The notes beneath the pieces were generated by a model. It worked only from the letters and a program-made list of their open reading frames with translations. It made no database searches and was not told the origin of the DNA. From Microbacterium caowuchunii (lineage in GTDB: Bacteria > Actinomycetota > Actinomycetes > Actinomycetales > Microbacteriaceae): DNA of 64,000 nucleotides. Position 1 is the stretch's first letter. Every line of letters begins with the position of its first letter. Positions 38,118 to 48,023 of the stretch are shown piece after piece. Made by a program: the position numbers and the translations under genes. The stretch is from assembly GCF_008727755.1 (NCBI RefSeq), contig NZ_CP044231.1, positions 1,674,001 through 1,738,000 of the forward strand, given 5' to 3'.

Positions 38118-39377
38118 TCAGCCGAGCGACTGGGGCGCGAGGGCTGCGTCGATCCCCGCCAGCGGGACGGGCAGCCAGTCCGGCCGGTTGCGCGCCTCGT
38201 AGGTCGACTCGTAGACCGCCTTGTCGAGAACGAGGGCGCGCAGCAGCACGGGATCGAGTTCGATGGACCCGGGAGCACCCGTGTAGGCGTCGAGGAACGC
38301 CTTCTGCGACGACGCCGCCCACTCGGCGCCGTCCGGTGCGCCGCCCACGGCGCTCGCGTAGTCGAAGGAGCGCAGCATCCCGGCGACGTCGCGCGGCGGG
38401 AGATCGGGAATCGCCCGCTCCTCCATGGGACGGAGGGGTTCGCCCTCGAAGTCGACGATGCGCCATCCCCCGTCGGGGACCGCCAGCACCTGGCCGAGAT
38501 GCAGGTCGCCGTGGATGCGCTGGAGCCGCGGCCACGGACGCTCCAGTGCCAGACGGTAGACGTCGTCGATGGCGTCGAACCGGTCCGCGACGGCGGGCAC
38601 CTCCGCTGCGGCGGTCGCGAGTCGTCGCCGCCAGCCGGCCACCGTCGCCGTCACGTCCTCCGAGCCCGCGTCCACGGTCTCCAGCGCCGCCCCCAGCGCG
38701 CCGTGCACTCCGGCCACTGCGATCCCGAGGGCGCGGGCGGCCTCTCCGAAGTCCCGCCGCTCGCGTGCCGCCTCCAGTGCGACCTCCCATCCGTCCCGCA
38801 CGCCGCGGAGGAAGTCCTGCGCGAAGCACAGGGTCCCGCGGGCGATACCCGGCTCCCGGCCGACGTCCGGCCACTCGGCGTCGAGACTCCCGAGGAAACG
38901 GGGCACGTGCGGGGATCCCGCCGCGCTCAGCACGCGCTGAACGGTGACGTCGGGATTCTCGCCGTGATGAAGGGTGCGGAAGAGCTTCAGGATGATCGCC
39001 GGCTCGCCGTCCTGGTCGAAGACGATGGAGGTGTTGGACTGCTCGGCCGTGAGTACCCGGGTTCCGGTCACCCGGCTGACATCGACCCCCATCTGCGAGA
39101 GCATCCCGATGGCGAAGGGAGGGTGCCCGGTCGCGTCGATGACGTAGCCGCCGTCGGGCTCCTCGGTGATGACCTCCTCCGCATCGCCGGGAGAGGCGAT
39201 GAGCGCCAGGGGTACCTGGTACAGCGCAGGGAGCGCCCCCGCGTCGTCCATGAGCAGGTACCGGGTGCCCTCGGGGGCGGGCTGGACGTCGAGGATCCGG
39301 AACCGCGGGGCGTGGCTCTTGCCCGCATACCACCGCTGCCGCGCCACCCAGGCGTTGAGATCGTCAGTGAATCGCAC
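38118..39377 (-). CDS. Maltokinase (Pep2/Mak-like)
   Basis: A 419-residue aminoglycoside-phosphotransferase-fold kinase that phosphorylates maltose with ATP to maltose 1-phosphate, the GlgE substrate. The N-terminus NAWVARQRWYAGK is the maltokinase signature. ILKLFR contributes the ATP-binding Lys, IHGDLHLGQ is the catalytic loop and VDFEGEP the metal-binding Asp. The C-terminal ALVLDKAVYESTYEARNRP is also conserved. It ends 2 bases from the TreS-like gene tail to tail, so the pair is adjacent but not in one operon. glgE and glgB are not in the window. Confidence 0.9.
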   Translation of the reverse strand: MRFTDDLNAWVARQRWYAGKSHAPRFRILDVQPAPEGTRYLLMDDAGALPALYQVPLALIASPGDAEEVITEEPDGGYVIDATGHPPFAIGMLSQMGVDVSRVTGTRVLTAEQSNTSIVFDQDGEPAIILKLFRTLHHGENPDVTVQRVLSAAGSPHVPRFLGSLDAEWPDVGREPGIARGTLCFAQDFLRGVRDGWEVALEAARERRDFGEAARALGIAVAGVHGALGAALETVDAGSEDVTATVAGWRRRLATAAAEVPAVADRFDAIDDVYRLALERPWPRLQRIHGDLHLGQVLAVPDGGWRIVDFEGEPLRPMEERAIPDLPPRDVAGMLRSFDYASAVGGAPDGAEWAASSQKAFLDAYTGAPGSIELDPVLLRALVLDKAVYESTYEARNRPDWLPVPLAGIDAALAPQSLG

Positions 39378-39479
39378 GCCTCCACCATGACCCGGCGACG
39401 CACCCCGGGGAAAGGGATGGACGGCGGGCGCGAGGGGTAGTACCGCGTGGCGCGCCCGGTGTCGCCGCCGTCTGCGCTC

Positions 39480-40697
39480 TCAGGCCTCCTCGGCCTCGCG
39501 GGTCACGCCGCGCTGCTCCAGCCAGGTGCGGATGCGGTCCGTCCAGCGTCGTTCGTCGTAGTTCCAGAGCTTCGTGTGCCGCGCCCCCTCGAAGACCTCG
39601 AGTTCGACGAGATCGGGTCGCGCGACGGCGAGATCGTGCGAGGCGTCCGACGGGACGAACCCGTCGTCGTCGCTGTGCAGGATCAGCACCGGGTGCACCA
39701 GCTCGCCGGCGCGCGCGACGACGTCGAGCCGGTCGAAGGGGATGGGGCGACCGGTGCGGGTGAAGGCGGTGCCCCAGTCCGATTCCAGCGCGGCGATGGC
39801 GACGCCGGCGATCGGCTTGGGCAGGTTCATCAGCCGCGCCTGGTAGTCCAGCACCACCCGCCAGTCGACGACGGGCGAATCCAGGATGATCCCCGCGATG
39901 ATGTCACGGTGCGCGGAGCCGAGCGCCAGCTGCAGCACGATGGCGCCGCCCATCGACCACCCCATCAGCACGATCCTGCGGGCGCCGGACCGCCGCGCGA
40001 AGCCGATGGCCGCGTCGACGTCCCGCCATTCGGTCGAGCCCAGACCGTAGCGCCCGGTGCGGCTGCGCGGCGCCTCGCCGTCGTTCCGGTACGACACGAT
40101 CAGCGTCGTGAGACCGAGCGAGTGCATCAACGGCACGGCACGCAGGCACTCCGCGCGGGTGGTGCCTCGCCCGTGCACCTGGATGCACCAGACGTCGGTC
40201 TCCTCCTCGGCGGGGAACAGCCATGCCGGGCAGGGGCCGACGGCGGAGCCGATCAGCTGCGAGGAGAAGGGCAGGTGCAGCTGTTCCGGGCGGTCGTAGT
40301 ACCAGCCGGAGAACGCGGCTTCGGCCGAGAGGCGGGCGTCCGGGCCGATGTGGGTGAGGAGCTTGCGTTTGACGCCGCCGTCGCTCTCGGCGAGGACGCT
40401 GCCGAGCTTGACGTAGTCCTCGGTCCCCCGCGTGAACAGCCCGTAGCGGCCGGGAAGCGCCGTGTCGTCGTTGCGCTCGAGGGTCACGGTCTGGGAGGCC
40501 GGATCGAGGGCCAGGATGCGGGTGTCGGCCCGGCGCGCGGCCGGCGTCACCACTCGTCGCGCCACCCGGATGCCGACCGCACCGAGAACCGCGGTGGTCA
40601 GCGCCGTCGCCGCAGCGAGACCGACGAGAGCCCCGCCCAGCGCGCCGCGGAGAACGGGAGAGGCGCCGATTCGGGCGGCGCGCCTGGAGTTCTTCAT
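39480..40697 (-). CDS. Membrane-anchored alpha/beta hydrolase
   Basis: A 405-residue protein with an N-terminal membrane helix (about residues 18-42) and an alpha/beta-hydrolase domain. The nucleophile elbow is GWSMGG, followed by an acidic residue in LHSDDDGFVPSD and His in GARHTKLWNYD. The oxyanion segment is VWCIQVHGRGTTRAE. Similar proteins are often annotated as peptidase or lipase-like; the substrate is not evident. ATG 40697 is 25 bases from the divergent DUF3000 gene. Confidence 0.85.
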   Translation of the reverse strand: MKNSRRAARIGASPVLRGALGGALVGLAAATALTTAVLGAVGIRVARRVVTPAARRADTRILALDPASQTVTLERNDDTALPGRYGLFTRGTEDYVKLGSVLAESDGGVKRKLLTHIGPDARLSAEAAFSGWYYDRPEQLHLPFSSQLIGSAVGPCPAWLFPAEEETDVWCIQVHGRGTTRAECLRAVPLMHSLGLTTLIVSYRNDGEAPRSRTGRYGLGSTEWRDVDAAIGFARRSGARRIVLMGWSMGGAIVLQLALGSAHRDIIAGIILDSPVVDWRVVLDYQARLMNLPKPIAGVAIAALESDWGTAFTRTGRPIPFDRLDVVARAGELVHPVLILHSDDDGFVPSDASHDLAVARPDLVELEVFEGARHTKLWNYDERRWTDRIRTWLEQRGVTREAEEA

Positions 40698-40722
40698 CGT
40701 GCGTTCAGCCTAGTCTGTCGCC

Positions 40723-41307
40723 GTGGCCCACCCCTCTGCCCCGTCGCCCTCCCCGTTCGAGGACGCCGTGGAGGCAGTCCGGGCCGTCACGCTGCGTCGC
40801 GACCTCACCGTGCACGAGATCCCCGCGCCCGCGGGCCTCGCGCCCCATGCGCTCGCTCTGGCCGGAGACATCCGTCCCGAACCGAGCGGTGAGTCGCTCT
40901 ACGGGACCGGCCGGTTCCTCCTCCTCCACGACCCTGCGGAACCCGACGCGTGGGGCGGTCCCTGGCGGGTCGTCTGCTTCGCGCAGGCGCCGCTGGACAG
41001 CGATATCGGCGTCGACCCGCTCGTGGCGGACGTAGCCTGGTCTTGGCTCATCGATGCGCTCGCGTCCCACGGCGCGGGCTACCACGATGCGTCCGGAACC
41101 GCCACGAAGACCCTGTCCAAGGGATTCGGCGGTCTCGCGGACGAGGGCGACGGAGCGCAGATCGAGCTGCGCGCGTCCTGGTCGCCGCGACCGGGTTTCG
41201 ACGCTCACGTGGAGGCCTGGGCCGAACTCCTCTGCATGCTGGCGGGTCTGCCCCCGGGGTCGGAGGACATCGACGTGATGCGAATGAGAGGACAGGCACG
41301 TGGCTGA
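40723..41307 (+). CDS. DUF3000 domain-containing protein
   Basis: A 194-residue actinobacterial protein of unknown function. The block LAGDIRPEPSGESLYGTGRFLLLHDP and the downstream WRVVCFAQAPL are characteristic of DUF3000. GTG start at 40723. Its stop codon lies inside the RNase D gene start (8-base overlap), a conserved DUF3000-rnd order suggesting a shared role in RNA metabolism, which is inference. Confidence 0.88.
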   Translation: MAHPSAPSPSPFEDAVEAVRAVTLRRDLTVHEIPAPAGLAPHALALAGDIRPEPSGESLYGTGRFLLLHDPAEPDAWGGPWRVVCFAQAPLDSDIGVDPLVADVAWSWLIDALASHGAGYHDASGTATKTLSKGFGGLADEGDGAQIELRASWSPRPGFDAHVEAWAELLCMLAGLPPGSEDIDVMRMRGQARG

Positions 41308-42496
41308 GTACCCCGTGATCGCCGACGACGAGGCGCTGGATGCTGCGGTGTCCGCGCTCGCAGCAGGCGAGGGGCCGTTCGCGGTGGACGTGGAGCGGGC
41401 ATCAGGATTCCGGTACTCGCAGCGGGCGTACCTGATACAGATATTCCGGCGCGGAGCGGGCGTGTTCCTGCTCGACCCGCCTGCGCTCTCGCGCTTCGAC
41501 CGTCTGCAGGAGGTGCTCTCGACCGAGGAGTGGGTGCTGCACGCCGCCAGCCAGGACCTGCCCTCGCTGCGTGAGCTGGGCCTCGAGCCACCGCGGATCT
41601 TCGACACCGAGCTCGCCTCGCGCCTCCTCGGGCACGAGCGGGTCGGCCTCGGCGCCGTCGTCGAGGACACCTTGGGGATCAGCCTCGCCAAGGCGCACTC
41701 CGCCGCGGACTGGTCGACGCGTCCCCTGCCGCAGAGCTGGCTGGAGTATGCCGCCCTCGACGTCCTTCATCTGATCGACGTCTATGAGATCCTCACGCGC
41801 GAGCTGGCCGAGCAGGGGAAGACGGAGATCGCCGCCCAGGAGTTCCAGGCGGTGCTCGACCGCCCGACGAAGCCGCCGCGCACCGATCCGTGGCGACGGA
41901 TGAGCGGCCTGCACACCCTCCGCGGTCGGCGCGCGCTCGCGATCGCCCGCGAACTCTGGCTCACTCGCGAGGAGTTGGCCATCGCCCAGGACGTCGCCCC
42001 GGGGCGTCTCGTCCCCGATCGCTCGCTCATCGCCGCGATCGCCGCCGATCCCGACTCGAAGCGGGCCCTGGGTGCCGTCAAGGACTTCACCGGCCGAGCC
42101 AGCCGCACGGAGATCGACCGCTGGTGGGCGGCCTTCGAACGCGGGCGTACGACGGCGGAGCTCCCCCGCGAGCGGGTGCCCGGCGACACGCTCCCTCCGC
42201 CCCGCGTCTGGGCGGACCGCAATCCCGAGGCGGATCTGCGACTGAAGGCCGCACGTCCCGCCGTCGAGGCCCGTGCCGCCGAACTGAACATGCCGACGGA
42301 GAACCTCCTGACGCCCGAGTTGCTGCGCCGCGTGGCGTGGGAGCCGCCCGCGCAGATGGATGCCGAGACGATCGGTCAGGCGCTCCTCGATGCCGGGGCC
42401 CGACCCTGGCAGATTCACGAAACCGCACAGTTGATCGCTACTGCCTTTGTGGATTCCGTGCAAGAGTCGGACGACTCGTCCGAAGTAGCTTCGTAG
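41300..42496 (+). CDS. rnd: Ribonuclease D-like 3'-5' exonuclease with HRDC domain
   Basis: A 398-residue DEDDy exonuclease. Exo I is FAVDVERASGFRYS (Asp, Glu), Exo II lies around LHAASQDLPSL and Exo III in LEYAALDVLHLIDVYEIL. The HRDC domain occupies about residues 215-290, followed by a C-terminal helical region. RNase D trims tRNA and other small RNA 3' ends. GTG 41300 overlaps the DUF3000 gene by eight bases, implying translational coupling. Confidence 0.9.
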   Translation: MAEYPVIADDEALDAAVSALAAGEGPFAVDVERASGFRYSQRAYLIQIFRRGAGVFLLDPPALSRFDRLQEVLSTEEWVLHAASQDLPSLRELGLEPPRIFDTELASRLLGHERVGLGAVVEDTLGISLAKAHSAADWSTRPLPQSWLEYAALDVLHLIDVYEILTRELAEQGKTEIAAQEFQAVLDRPTKPPRTDPWRRMSGLHTLRGRRALAIARELWLTREELAIAQDVAPGRLVPDRSLIAAIAADPDSKRALGAVKDFTGRASRTEIDRWWAAFERGRTTAELPRERVPGDTLPPPRVWADRNPEADLRLKAARPAVEARAAELNMPTENLLTPELLRRVAWEPPAQMDAETIGQALLDAGARPWQIHETAQLIATAFVDSVQESDDSSEVAS

Positions 42497-42535
42497 GTTC
42501 GACCCAACCGATTCCTCCGGGTACGGGCCGCCTCC

Positions 42536-42541
42536 TAGGCT
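42536..42541 (+). promoter_or_regulatory. Candidate -10 element for fadA-fadB
   Basis: TAGGCT 28 bases upstream of the fadA GTG; predicted start near 42548 gives a 20-base leader that includes the GGAGG site (42560-42564). Confidence 0.4.
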
Positions 42542-42568
42542 GAAGGAAACCCAGACTTTGGAGGCAAG

Positions 42569-43774
42569 GTGGCCGAGATTTCGGACGTCTACTTCGTCGA
42601 CGGCATGCGGACCCCCTTCGGGCGCGCCGGCGAGAAGGGCATGTACTGGAACACCCGTGCGGATGATCTCGTCGTCAAGACGATCATCGGTGTCATGGAG
42701 CGCAACCCCGGCGTCCCCGGGGAGAGGATCGACGACGTCGCCATCGCGGCGACCAGCCAGACCGGCGACCAGGGCCTGACCCTGGGGCGCTCGGCCGCGA
42801 TCCTGGCGGGGCTTCCGATGACCGTTCCCGGGTTCGCGATCGACCGGATGTGCGCGGGCGCCATGACGAGCGTCACCACGATGGCCGGCTCGATCGGCAT
42901 GGGGATGTACGACATCGCCCTGGCCGGCGGCGTGGAGCACATGGGCCACCACCCCATCGGGAGCAACGCCGACCCGAACCCGCGGTTCGTCGCCGAGAAG
43001 ATGGTCGATCCCGGAGCGCTGAACATGGGCGTCACCGCGGAGCGCATCTTCGACCGCTTCCCACACCTGACGAAGGAACGCAGCGATGCCTTCGGCATGC
43101 GCAGCCAGCACCGAGCCCAGGCTGCCTACGACGCGGGCAAGATCCAGCCCGACCTCGTGTCCGTGGGCGTCAAGGACGCCACCGGTGCGTGGGGCCTGGC
43201 GACCGAGGACGAAGGACGTCGTCCGCAGACCACCATGGCCGACCTGGCCGGCTTGAAGACGCCGTTCCGTCCCCACGGCCGCGTGACCGCAGGCACCTCG
43301 TCTCCGCTCACCGACGGCGCGACCATGAGCCTGCTCGCGGGCGGCCGCGCCGTGAAGGAGCTGGGACTGACGCCGAAGATGCGCCTGGTGTCGTTCGCCT
43401 TCGCCGGTGTGCAGCCGGAGATCATGGGCATCGGCCCGATCCCGTCCACGGAGAAGGCTCTCCGGAAGGCCGGGCTGACGATCGACGACATCGGCCTGTT
43501 CGAGTTGAACGAGGCGTTCGCCGTCCAGGTCATCTCCCTCCTCGATCACTTCGGCATCGCCGACGACGACCCCCGGGTCAACCAGTGGGGCGGCGCGATT
43601 GCCATCGGTCACCCGCTGGCCGCCTCGGGCGTGCGCCTCATGATCCAGCTCGCTGCGCAGTTCCGCGAGCGCCCGGACGTCCGCTACGGCCTGACCGCGA
43701 TGTGCGTGGGTCTCGGCCAGGGCGGTTCCGTCATCTGGGAGAACCCGTACTTCGACGGCAAGAAGAAGAAGTGA
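42569..43774 (+). CDS. fadA: Acetyl-CoA acetyltransferase / 3-ketoacyl-CoA thiolase
   Basis: Thiolase cleaving 3-ketoacyl-CoA in beta-oxidation, 401 residues. The acylated Cys is Cys95 in DRMCAGAMTS, the His is in ELNEAFAVQ and GHPLAASGVR, and the second Cys in AMCVGLGQGG. Length and motif order are those of a degradative thiolase. GTG 42569 follows GGAGG. The stop overlaps the fadB start by four bases, giving the FadA-FadB complex from one mRNA. Confidence 0.95.
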   Translation: MAEISDVYFVDGMRTPFGRAGEKGMYWNTRADDLVVKTIIGVMERNPGVPGERIDDVAIAATSQTGDQGLTLGRSAAILAGLPMTVPGFAIDRMCAGAMTSVTTMAGSIGMGMYDIALAGGVEHMGHHPIGSNADPNPRFVAEKMVDPGALNMGVTAERIFDRFPHLTKERSDAFGMRSQHRAQAAYDAGKIQPDLVSVGVKDATGAWGLATEDEGRRPQTTMADLAGLKTPFRPHGRVTAGTSSPLTDGATMSLLAGGRAVKELGLTPKMRLVSFAFAGVQPEIMGIGPIPSTEKALRKAGLTIDDIGLFELNEAFAVQVISLLDHFGIADDDPRVNQWGGAIAIGHPLAASGVRLMIQLAAQFRERPDVRYGLTAMCVGLGQGGSVIWENPYFDGKKKK

Positions 43775-45933
43775 GCAACCGCACGATGACGAACTACGAC
43801 GCTGTCGACTTCTCCCCGCTGAACGCCTTCACCGCCGACGAGGTCGTGACGCACTCTCCCGTCCGGGACGTCCGTCTCCCCTCGGGCAAGGTGCTCGCCC
43901 TCATCACGCTGGACAACGGCCGGGACCACACCCGCCCGAACACCCTGGGACCGGCGACCCTCATGGAGCTCGGCGAGACGCTCGCCGGCCTCCGGGCGCG
44001 CGCGTCCGCGGGCGAGATCCATGCCGTCGGGATCACCGGGAAGCAGTACATCCTGGCCGCGGGAGCGGATCTGTCCGACGTCTCACGTGTCCCGTCGCGC
44101 GAGAGCGCGGTGCTGATCGCCCAGCTCGGCCACAAGGTGCTCGGCGCTCTCTCCGACCTCGGCGTGCCGTCCTTCGCGTTCGTGAACGGGCTCGCCCTCG
44201 GCGGCGGCGTGGAGATCGCGCTGAACGCGACCTACCGGACGGTGGATGCGTCCGCCGCGGCCATCGCGCTCCCCGAGGTGTTCCTGGGCCTGATCCCCGG
44301 CTGGGGTGGCGCATACCTGCTGCCCAACCTCATCGGCATCGAGAACGCCCTCGAGGTCGTGATCTCGAACCCGTTGAAGCAGAACCGTACGCTGAAGCCG
44401 CGCCAGGCGTACGAGCTCGGCATGTTCGACGCGATCTTCTCCCCCGCCAACTACCTGGAGGACTCGCTCGCGTGGGCCGACGGCGTGCTGTCCGGACGGG
44501 TGAAAGTCGAGCGGAAGAACGAGCCCGGCAAGATCGAGCGGCTCACCAAGTGGCCGATCGCGATCAAGATGGCACGCGGGATGCTGGAATCGAAGATCGG
44601 CACCGTGCCGCGCTCCCCCTATGTCGCGCTCGACCTCCTGGAGAAGGCGCGCAGCGGCACGAAGGAAGAGGGCTTCGCGCGCGAGGACGAGGCGCTCGCC
44701 GACCTCGTGGTGGGCGACCAGTTCGCTGCCTCCATGTACGCGTTCGATCTCGTCCAGAAGCGCGCGAAGCGGCCGGTGGGAGCCCCCGACAAGTCCCTCG
44801 CCAAGAAGGTCACGAAGGTCGGCATCATCGGTGCGGGGCTCATGGCGAGCCAGTTCGCCCTGCTGTTCGTGCGCCGACTCAAGGTCCCCGTGCTCATCAC
44901 GGACCTCGACCAGGCGCGCGTGGACAAGGGCGTCGCACACATCCACGAGGAGATCGGGAAGCTCGAGGCCAAGGGGCGTCTGGACGGCGACACCGCCAAC
45001 CAGCTCCGCGGACTCGTGCGCGGCACCACCGACAAGTCCGAGTACGCGGACTGCGACTTCGTGATCGAGGCGGTGTTCGAGGAGGTCGGGGTGAAGCAGC
45101 AGGTGTTCGCCGAGATCGAGTCGGTCATCGCGCCGGACGCGATCCTCGCGACCAACACCTCCTCGCTCTCCGTCGAGGAGATCGGCGCGAAGCTCAGCCA
45201 CCCCGAGCGCCTCGTCGGCTTCCACTTCTTCAACCCGGTCGCGGTGATGCCGCTGATCGAGATCGTGAAGACGCCGGCCACCGACGAGCAGACCCTCTCG
45301 ACCGCCTTCGTGGTCGCCAAGGGGCTGGGCAAGAACGCGGTGCTGACCGCGGACGCCCCCGGGTTCGTCGTGAACCGGCTCCTCGCGAAGGTCATGGGCG
45401 AGGCCGCCCGGGCGGTCTACGAGGGCACTCCCCTGCTGACCGTCGAGAAGGCCTTCGCACCGCTCGGTCTGCCGATGACGCCGTTCCAGCTCATCGATCT
45501 GGTCGGCTGGAAGGTCGCCGCGCACGTGCAGGACACCATGTCTGCCGCGTTCCCGGACCGTTTCTTCTCCTCCGAGAACTTCCACGCGCTCGCCGAGCTG
45601 CCGGAGGTCGTCGAGAAGGACAAGCACGGGAAGGTCACCGGCTGGACCAAGGCCGCGGAGAAGGTCCTCAAGGGGGCCGTGGGCTCGTCCCCCGCCTCGG
45701 AGGCGGTCATCCTGCAGCGCGTGCAGGACGGGCTCGCGCAGGAGATCCGGATCATGCTCGACGAGAGCGTCGTCCCGGAGGTCGAGGACATCGACCTCTG
45801 CCTGATCCTCGGGGCGGCATGGCCGTTCATCGACGGCGGCGCCTCGCCGTACCTGGATCGTGAGGGCGCGTCCGAGCGTGTGTTCGGCGACACGTTCCAC
45901 CACCCGCCGATCCGCGGCATCGCGGCACGCTGA
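43771..45933 (+). CDS. fadB: Fatty acid oxidation multifunctional protein (enoyl-CoA hydratase/3-hydroxyacyl-CoA dehydrogenase)
   Basis: A 720-residue two-domain enzyme. The N-terminal crotonase domain shows ITGKQYILAAGADLS, VNGLALGGGVEIAL and ALPEVFLGLIPGWGG with the two catalytic Glu residues. The C-terminal half is the 3-hydroxyacyl-CoA dehydrogenase: NAD-binding VGIIGAGLMASQFA, then LVGFHFFNPVAVMPLIEIV with the catalytic His, and ADAPGFVVNRLLA. It carries out steps two and three of beta-oxidation. GTG 43771 overlaps the fadA stop (GTGA); an ATG five codons later (43786) is an alternative. Confidence 0.94.
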   Translation: MSNRTMTNYDAVDFSPLNAFTADEVVTHSPVRDVRLPSGKVLALITLDNGRDHTRPNTLGPATLMELGETLAGLRARASAGEIHAVGITGKQYILAAGADLSDVSRVPSRESAVLIAQLGHKVLGALSDLGVPSFAFVNGLALGGGVEIALNATYRTVDASAAAIALPEVFLGLIPGWGGAYLLPNLIGIENALEVVISNPLKQNRTLKPRQAYELGMFDAIFSPANYLEDSLAWADGVLSGRVKVERKNEPGKIERLTKWPIAIKMARGMLESKIGTVPRSPYVALDLLEKARSGTKEEGFAREDEALADLVVGDQFAASMYAFDLVQKRAKRPVGAPDKSLAKKVTKVGIIGAGLMASQFALLFVRRLKVPVLITDLDQARVDKGVAHIHEEIGKLEAKGRLDGDTANQLRGLVRGTTDKSEYADCDFVIEAVFEEVGVKQQVFAEIESVIAPDAILATNTSSLSVEEIGAKLSHPERLVGFHFFNPVAVMPLIEIVKTPATDEQTLSTAFVVAKGLGKNAVLTADAPGFVVNRLLAKVMGEAARAVYEGTPLLTVEKAFAPLGLPMTPFQLIDLVGWKVAAHVQDTMSAAFPDRFFSSENFHALAELPEVVEKDKHGKVTGWTKAAEKVLKGAVGSSPASEAVILQRVQDGLAQEIRIMLDESVVPEVEDIDLCLILGAAWPFIDGGASPYLDREGASERVFGDTFHHPPIRGIAAR

Positions 45934-45941
45934 CGCGGACA

Positions 45942-45981
45942 GAAGAAGGGCGGCCCCGGAGAACCGGGGCCGCCCTTCTTC
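45942..45981. terminator. Bidirectional terminator between fadB and dxs
   Basis: An 18-bp perfect stem (45942-45959 with 45964-45981) and a four-base loop; TTCTTCG on the plus strand and CTTCTTC on the minus side give weak T-rich ends. It serves two convergent genes. Confidence 0.8.
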
Positions 45982-45991
45982 GTTCCGTCCC

Positions 45992-47950
45992 TCAGTCGTC
46001 GAGGTCGGGCGTGCGTGCCGCCTCCGGGATCCAGAGCTCACGGCTGTCGGCAGTGGGACGCGCCACCGGGATCCGCGTGCCCAGCACCTGGGCCACCACG
46101 TCCTGCGCGATCTTCGACGCGGTCAGCCCCGCATCCGCCAGGATCTGGTCCCGGGATGCGTGGTCGATGAACTCGTCAGGAACGCCGAGCTCGTCCACCG
46201 CCGTGTCGACGCCGGCCTCGCGCAGCACCTGCCGGATGCGGGTACCGACACCGCCGACGCGGATGCCGTCCTCGATCGTGATCACGAGCCGATGCTCGGC
46301 GGCGAGGTCCACCAGGGACTCCGGCACGGGGATGACCCAGCGGGGGTCGACGACCGTCGCCCCGATGCCCTGTGCGCTCAGCCGGGACGCGACGTCCATC
46401 GCCACGTGCGCCATCGGGCCGATGCCGACGATGAGGACGTCGGCGGACGACGGACGCGCGAGCACGTCGACACCGTCCGCCAGCCTCTCCACGGCGGGGA
46501 GGTCGGGGCTCACCGAGCCCTTCGGGTAGCGCAGCACGGTCGGCGCATCCGTGATCCGGACGGCCTCGCCGAGCTCCTCGCGCAGCCGCGCCTCATCGCG
46601 CGGCACGGCGATACGGATCCCAGGCACGATCTGCAGGATCGCGAGATCCCAGATGCCGTGGTGGCTCGGCCCGTCCGGGCCGGTCACCCCGGCACGATCC
46701 AGCACGAAGGTGACACCGGCGCGGTGGAGCGCCACATCCATCAGCACCTGGTCGAAGGCACGGTTCACGAAGGTCGCGTAGAGCGCCACGACCGGATGCA
46801 GCCCGCCGTACGCGAGGCCGGCGGCGGACGCCACGGCGTGCTGCTCGGCGATCCCCACGTCGTACACGCGATCGGGGTGCTTCTCCGCGAAGGGCAGGAG
46901 GCCGGTCGGCCGCAGCATCGCCGCGGTCATCGCGATGACCTCGGGGTGATCGTCGCCGATCCGCACGAGCTCCTGGGCGAACACGTCGGTCCACGCCGTT
47001 CCTGAGGGCCCGCCGAGCGTCTCCCCCGTCACCGGATCGATGCGGCCCACGGCGTGGAACTGGTCGGCGACGTCGTCCATCGCGGGCTGGTACCCGCGAC
47101 CCTTCTCGGTGATCACGTGCACGATCACCGGTGCGCCGTAGTTCTTCGCCAGCTCCAGCGTCTCGAGGAGGGTGGGGAAATCGTGCCCGTCCACCGGCCC
47201 GAGGTACTTGATGTCCAGGTTGGAGTACAGCGCGACGTTGTTGGTGAAGCGGGAGAGGAAGCCGTGCGTCCCGCCGCGGACGCCCCGGTAGACGGCGCGG
47301 GCCGCGGGGCCGAGCTTCGCGAAGGCGCTCTTCGATCCGCGGTGCAGGGTCTGATAGGCCTCGGCGGTGCGGACGCGGTTGAGGTAGCGCGCCATCCCGC
47401 CGATGGTCGGCGCGTACGACCGGCCGTTGTCGTTGACGACGATCACGAGGTTCCGGTCGTTGTCGTCGGAGATGTTGTTCAGCGCCTCCCACGTCATCCC
47501 GCCGGTGAGCGCGCCGTCGCCGACGAGGGCCACGACGTGCCGGTCCCTGCGGCCGGTGCGCGCGAAGGCCCGGGAGATACCGTCCGCCCAGCTCAGCGAG
47601 CTGGAGGCGTGCGAGGACTCGACGATGTCGTGCTCGCTCTCCGATCGCTGCGGGTACCCCGCCAGGCCCCCGCGGGAGCGCAGCTGGGAGAAGTCCTGAC
47701 GACCCGTGAGCAGTTTGTGCACGTAGGACTGGTGTCCGGTGTCGAAGACGATCGGGTCGCGCGGGGAGTCGAACACGCGGTGCAGGGCGATGGTCAGTTC
47801 CACCACGCCCAGGTTCGGGCCGAGATGCCCGCCGGTGCGTGCGACGTTCTCGATGAGGAAGCCGCGGATCTCCTCGGCGAGGTCCGTGAGCTGGTCGACG
47901 GAGAGTCCGTCCAGATCCCGGGGACCCGAGATGGAGGTGAGCAAGGACAT
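45992..47950 (-). CDS. dxs: 1-deoxy-D-xylulose-5-phosphate synthase
   Basis: Thiamine-diphosphate enzyme making DXP from pyruvate and glyceraldehyde 3-phosphate, the first step of the MEP isoprenoid pathway. The 652-residue protein has TGGHLGPNLGVVELT, DTGHQSYVHKLLTGR, the ThDP motif GDGALTGGMTWEALNN, and the activating Glu in GIAEQHAV. ATG 47950 lies behind AAAGGAG. It has its own candidate -10 element downstream of the acnA terminator, so it is probably a separate unit. Confidence 0.97.
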   Translation of the reverse strand: MSLLTSISGPRDLDGLSVDQLTDLAEEIRGFLIENVARTGGHLGPNLGVVELTIALHRVFDSPRDPIVFDTGHQSYVHKLLTGRQDFSQLRSRGGLAGYPQRSESEHDIVESSHASSSLSWADGISRAFARTGRRDRHVVALVGDGALTGGMTWEALNNISDDNDRNLVIVVNDNGRSYAPTIGGMARYLNRVRTAEAYQTLHRGSKSAFAKLGPAARAVYRGVRGGTHGFLSRFTNNVALYSNLDIKYLGPVDGHDFPTLLETLELAKNYGAPVIVHVITEKGRGYQPAMDDVADQFHAVGRIDPVTGETLGGPSGTAWTDVFAQELVRIGDDHPEVIAMTAAMLRPTGLLPFAEKHPDRVYDVGIAEQHAVASAAGLAYGGLHPVVALYATFVNRAFDQVLMDVALHRAGVTFVLDRAGVTGPDGPSHHGIWDLAILQIVPGIRIAVPRDEARLREELGEAVRITDAPTVLRYPKGSVSPDLPAVERLADGVDVLARPSSADVLIVGIGPMAHVAMDVASRLSAQGIGATVVDPRWVIPVPESLVDLAAEHRLVITIEDGIRVGGVGTRIRQVLREAGVDTAVDELGVPDEFIDHASRDQILADAGLTASKIAQDVVAQVLGTRIPVARPTADSRELWIPEAARTPDLDD

Positions 47951-47995
47951 CCCGCTCCTTTCGGCGTCGTGAGCCGTTCGGCTGAACGTCGGTCC

Positions 47996-48001
47996 AGTCT
48001 A
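47996..48001 (-). promoter_or_regulatory. Candidate -10 element for dxs
   Basis: Minus-strand TAGACT, start near 47989, leader of about 40 bases. It lies right after the acnA terminator. Confidence 0.5.
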
Positions 48002-48023
48002 GTTCGCGGCCGCATGTACGAGA

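Noticed and set aside
42850..43770. Open frame fused in front of fadB, suggesting a longer protein
   Set aside because: The first 307 codons lie out of frame within fadA and are Arg-rich; FadB begins at the GTG overlapping the fadA stop.
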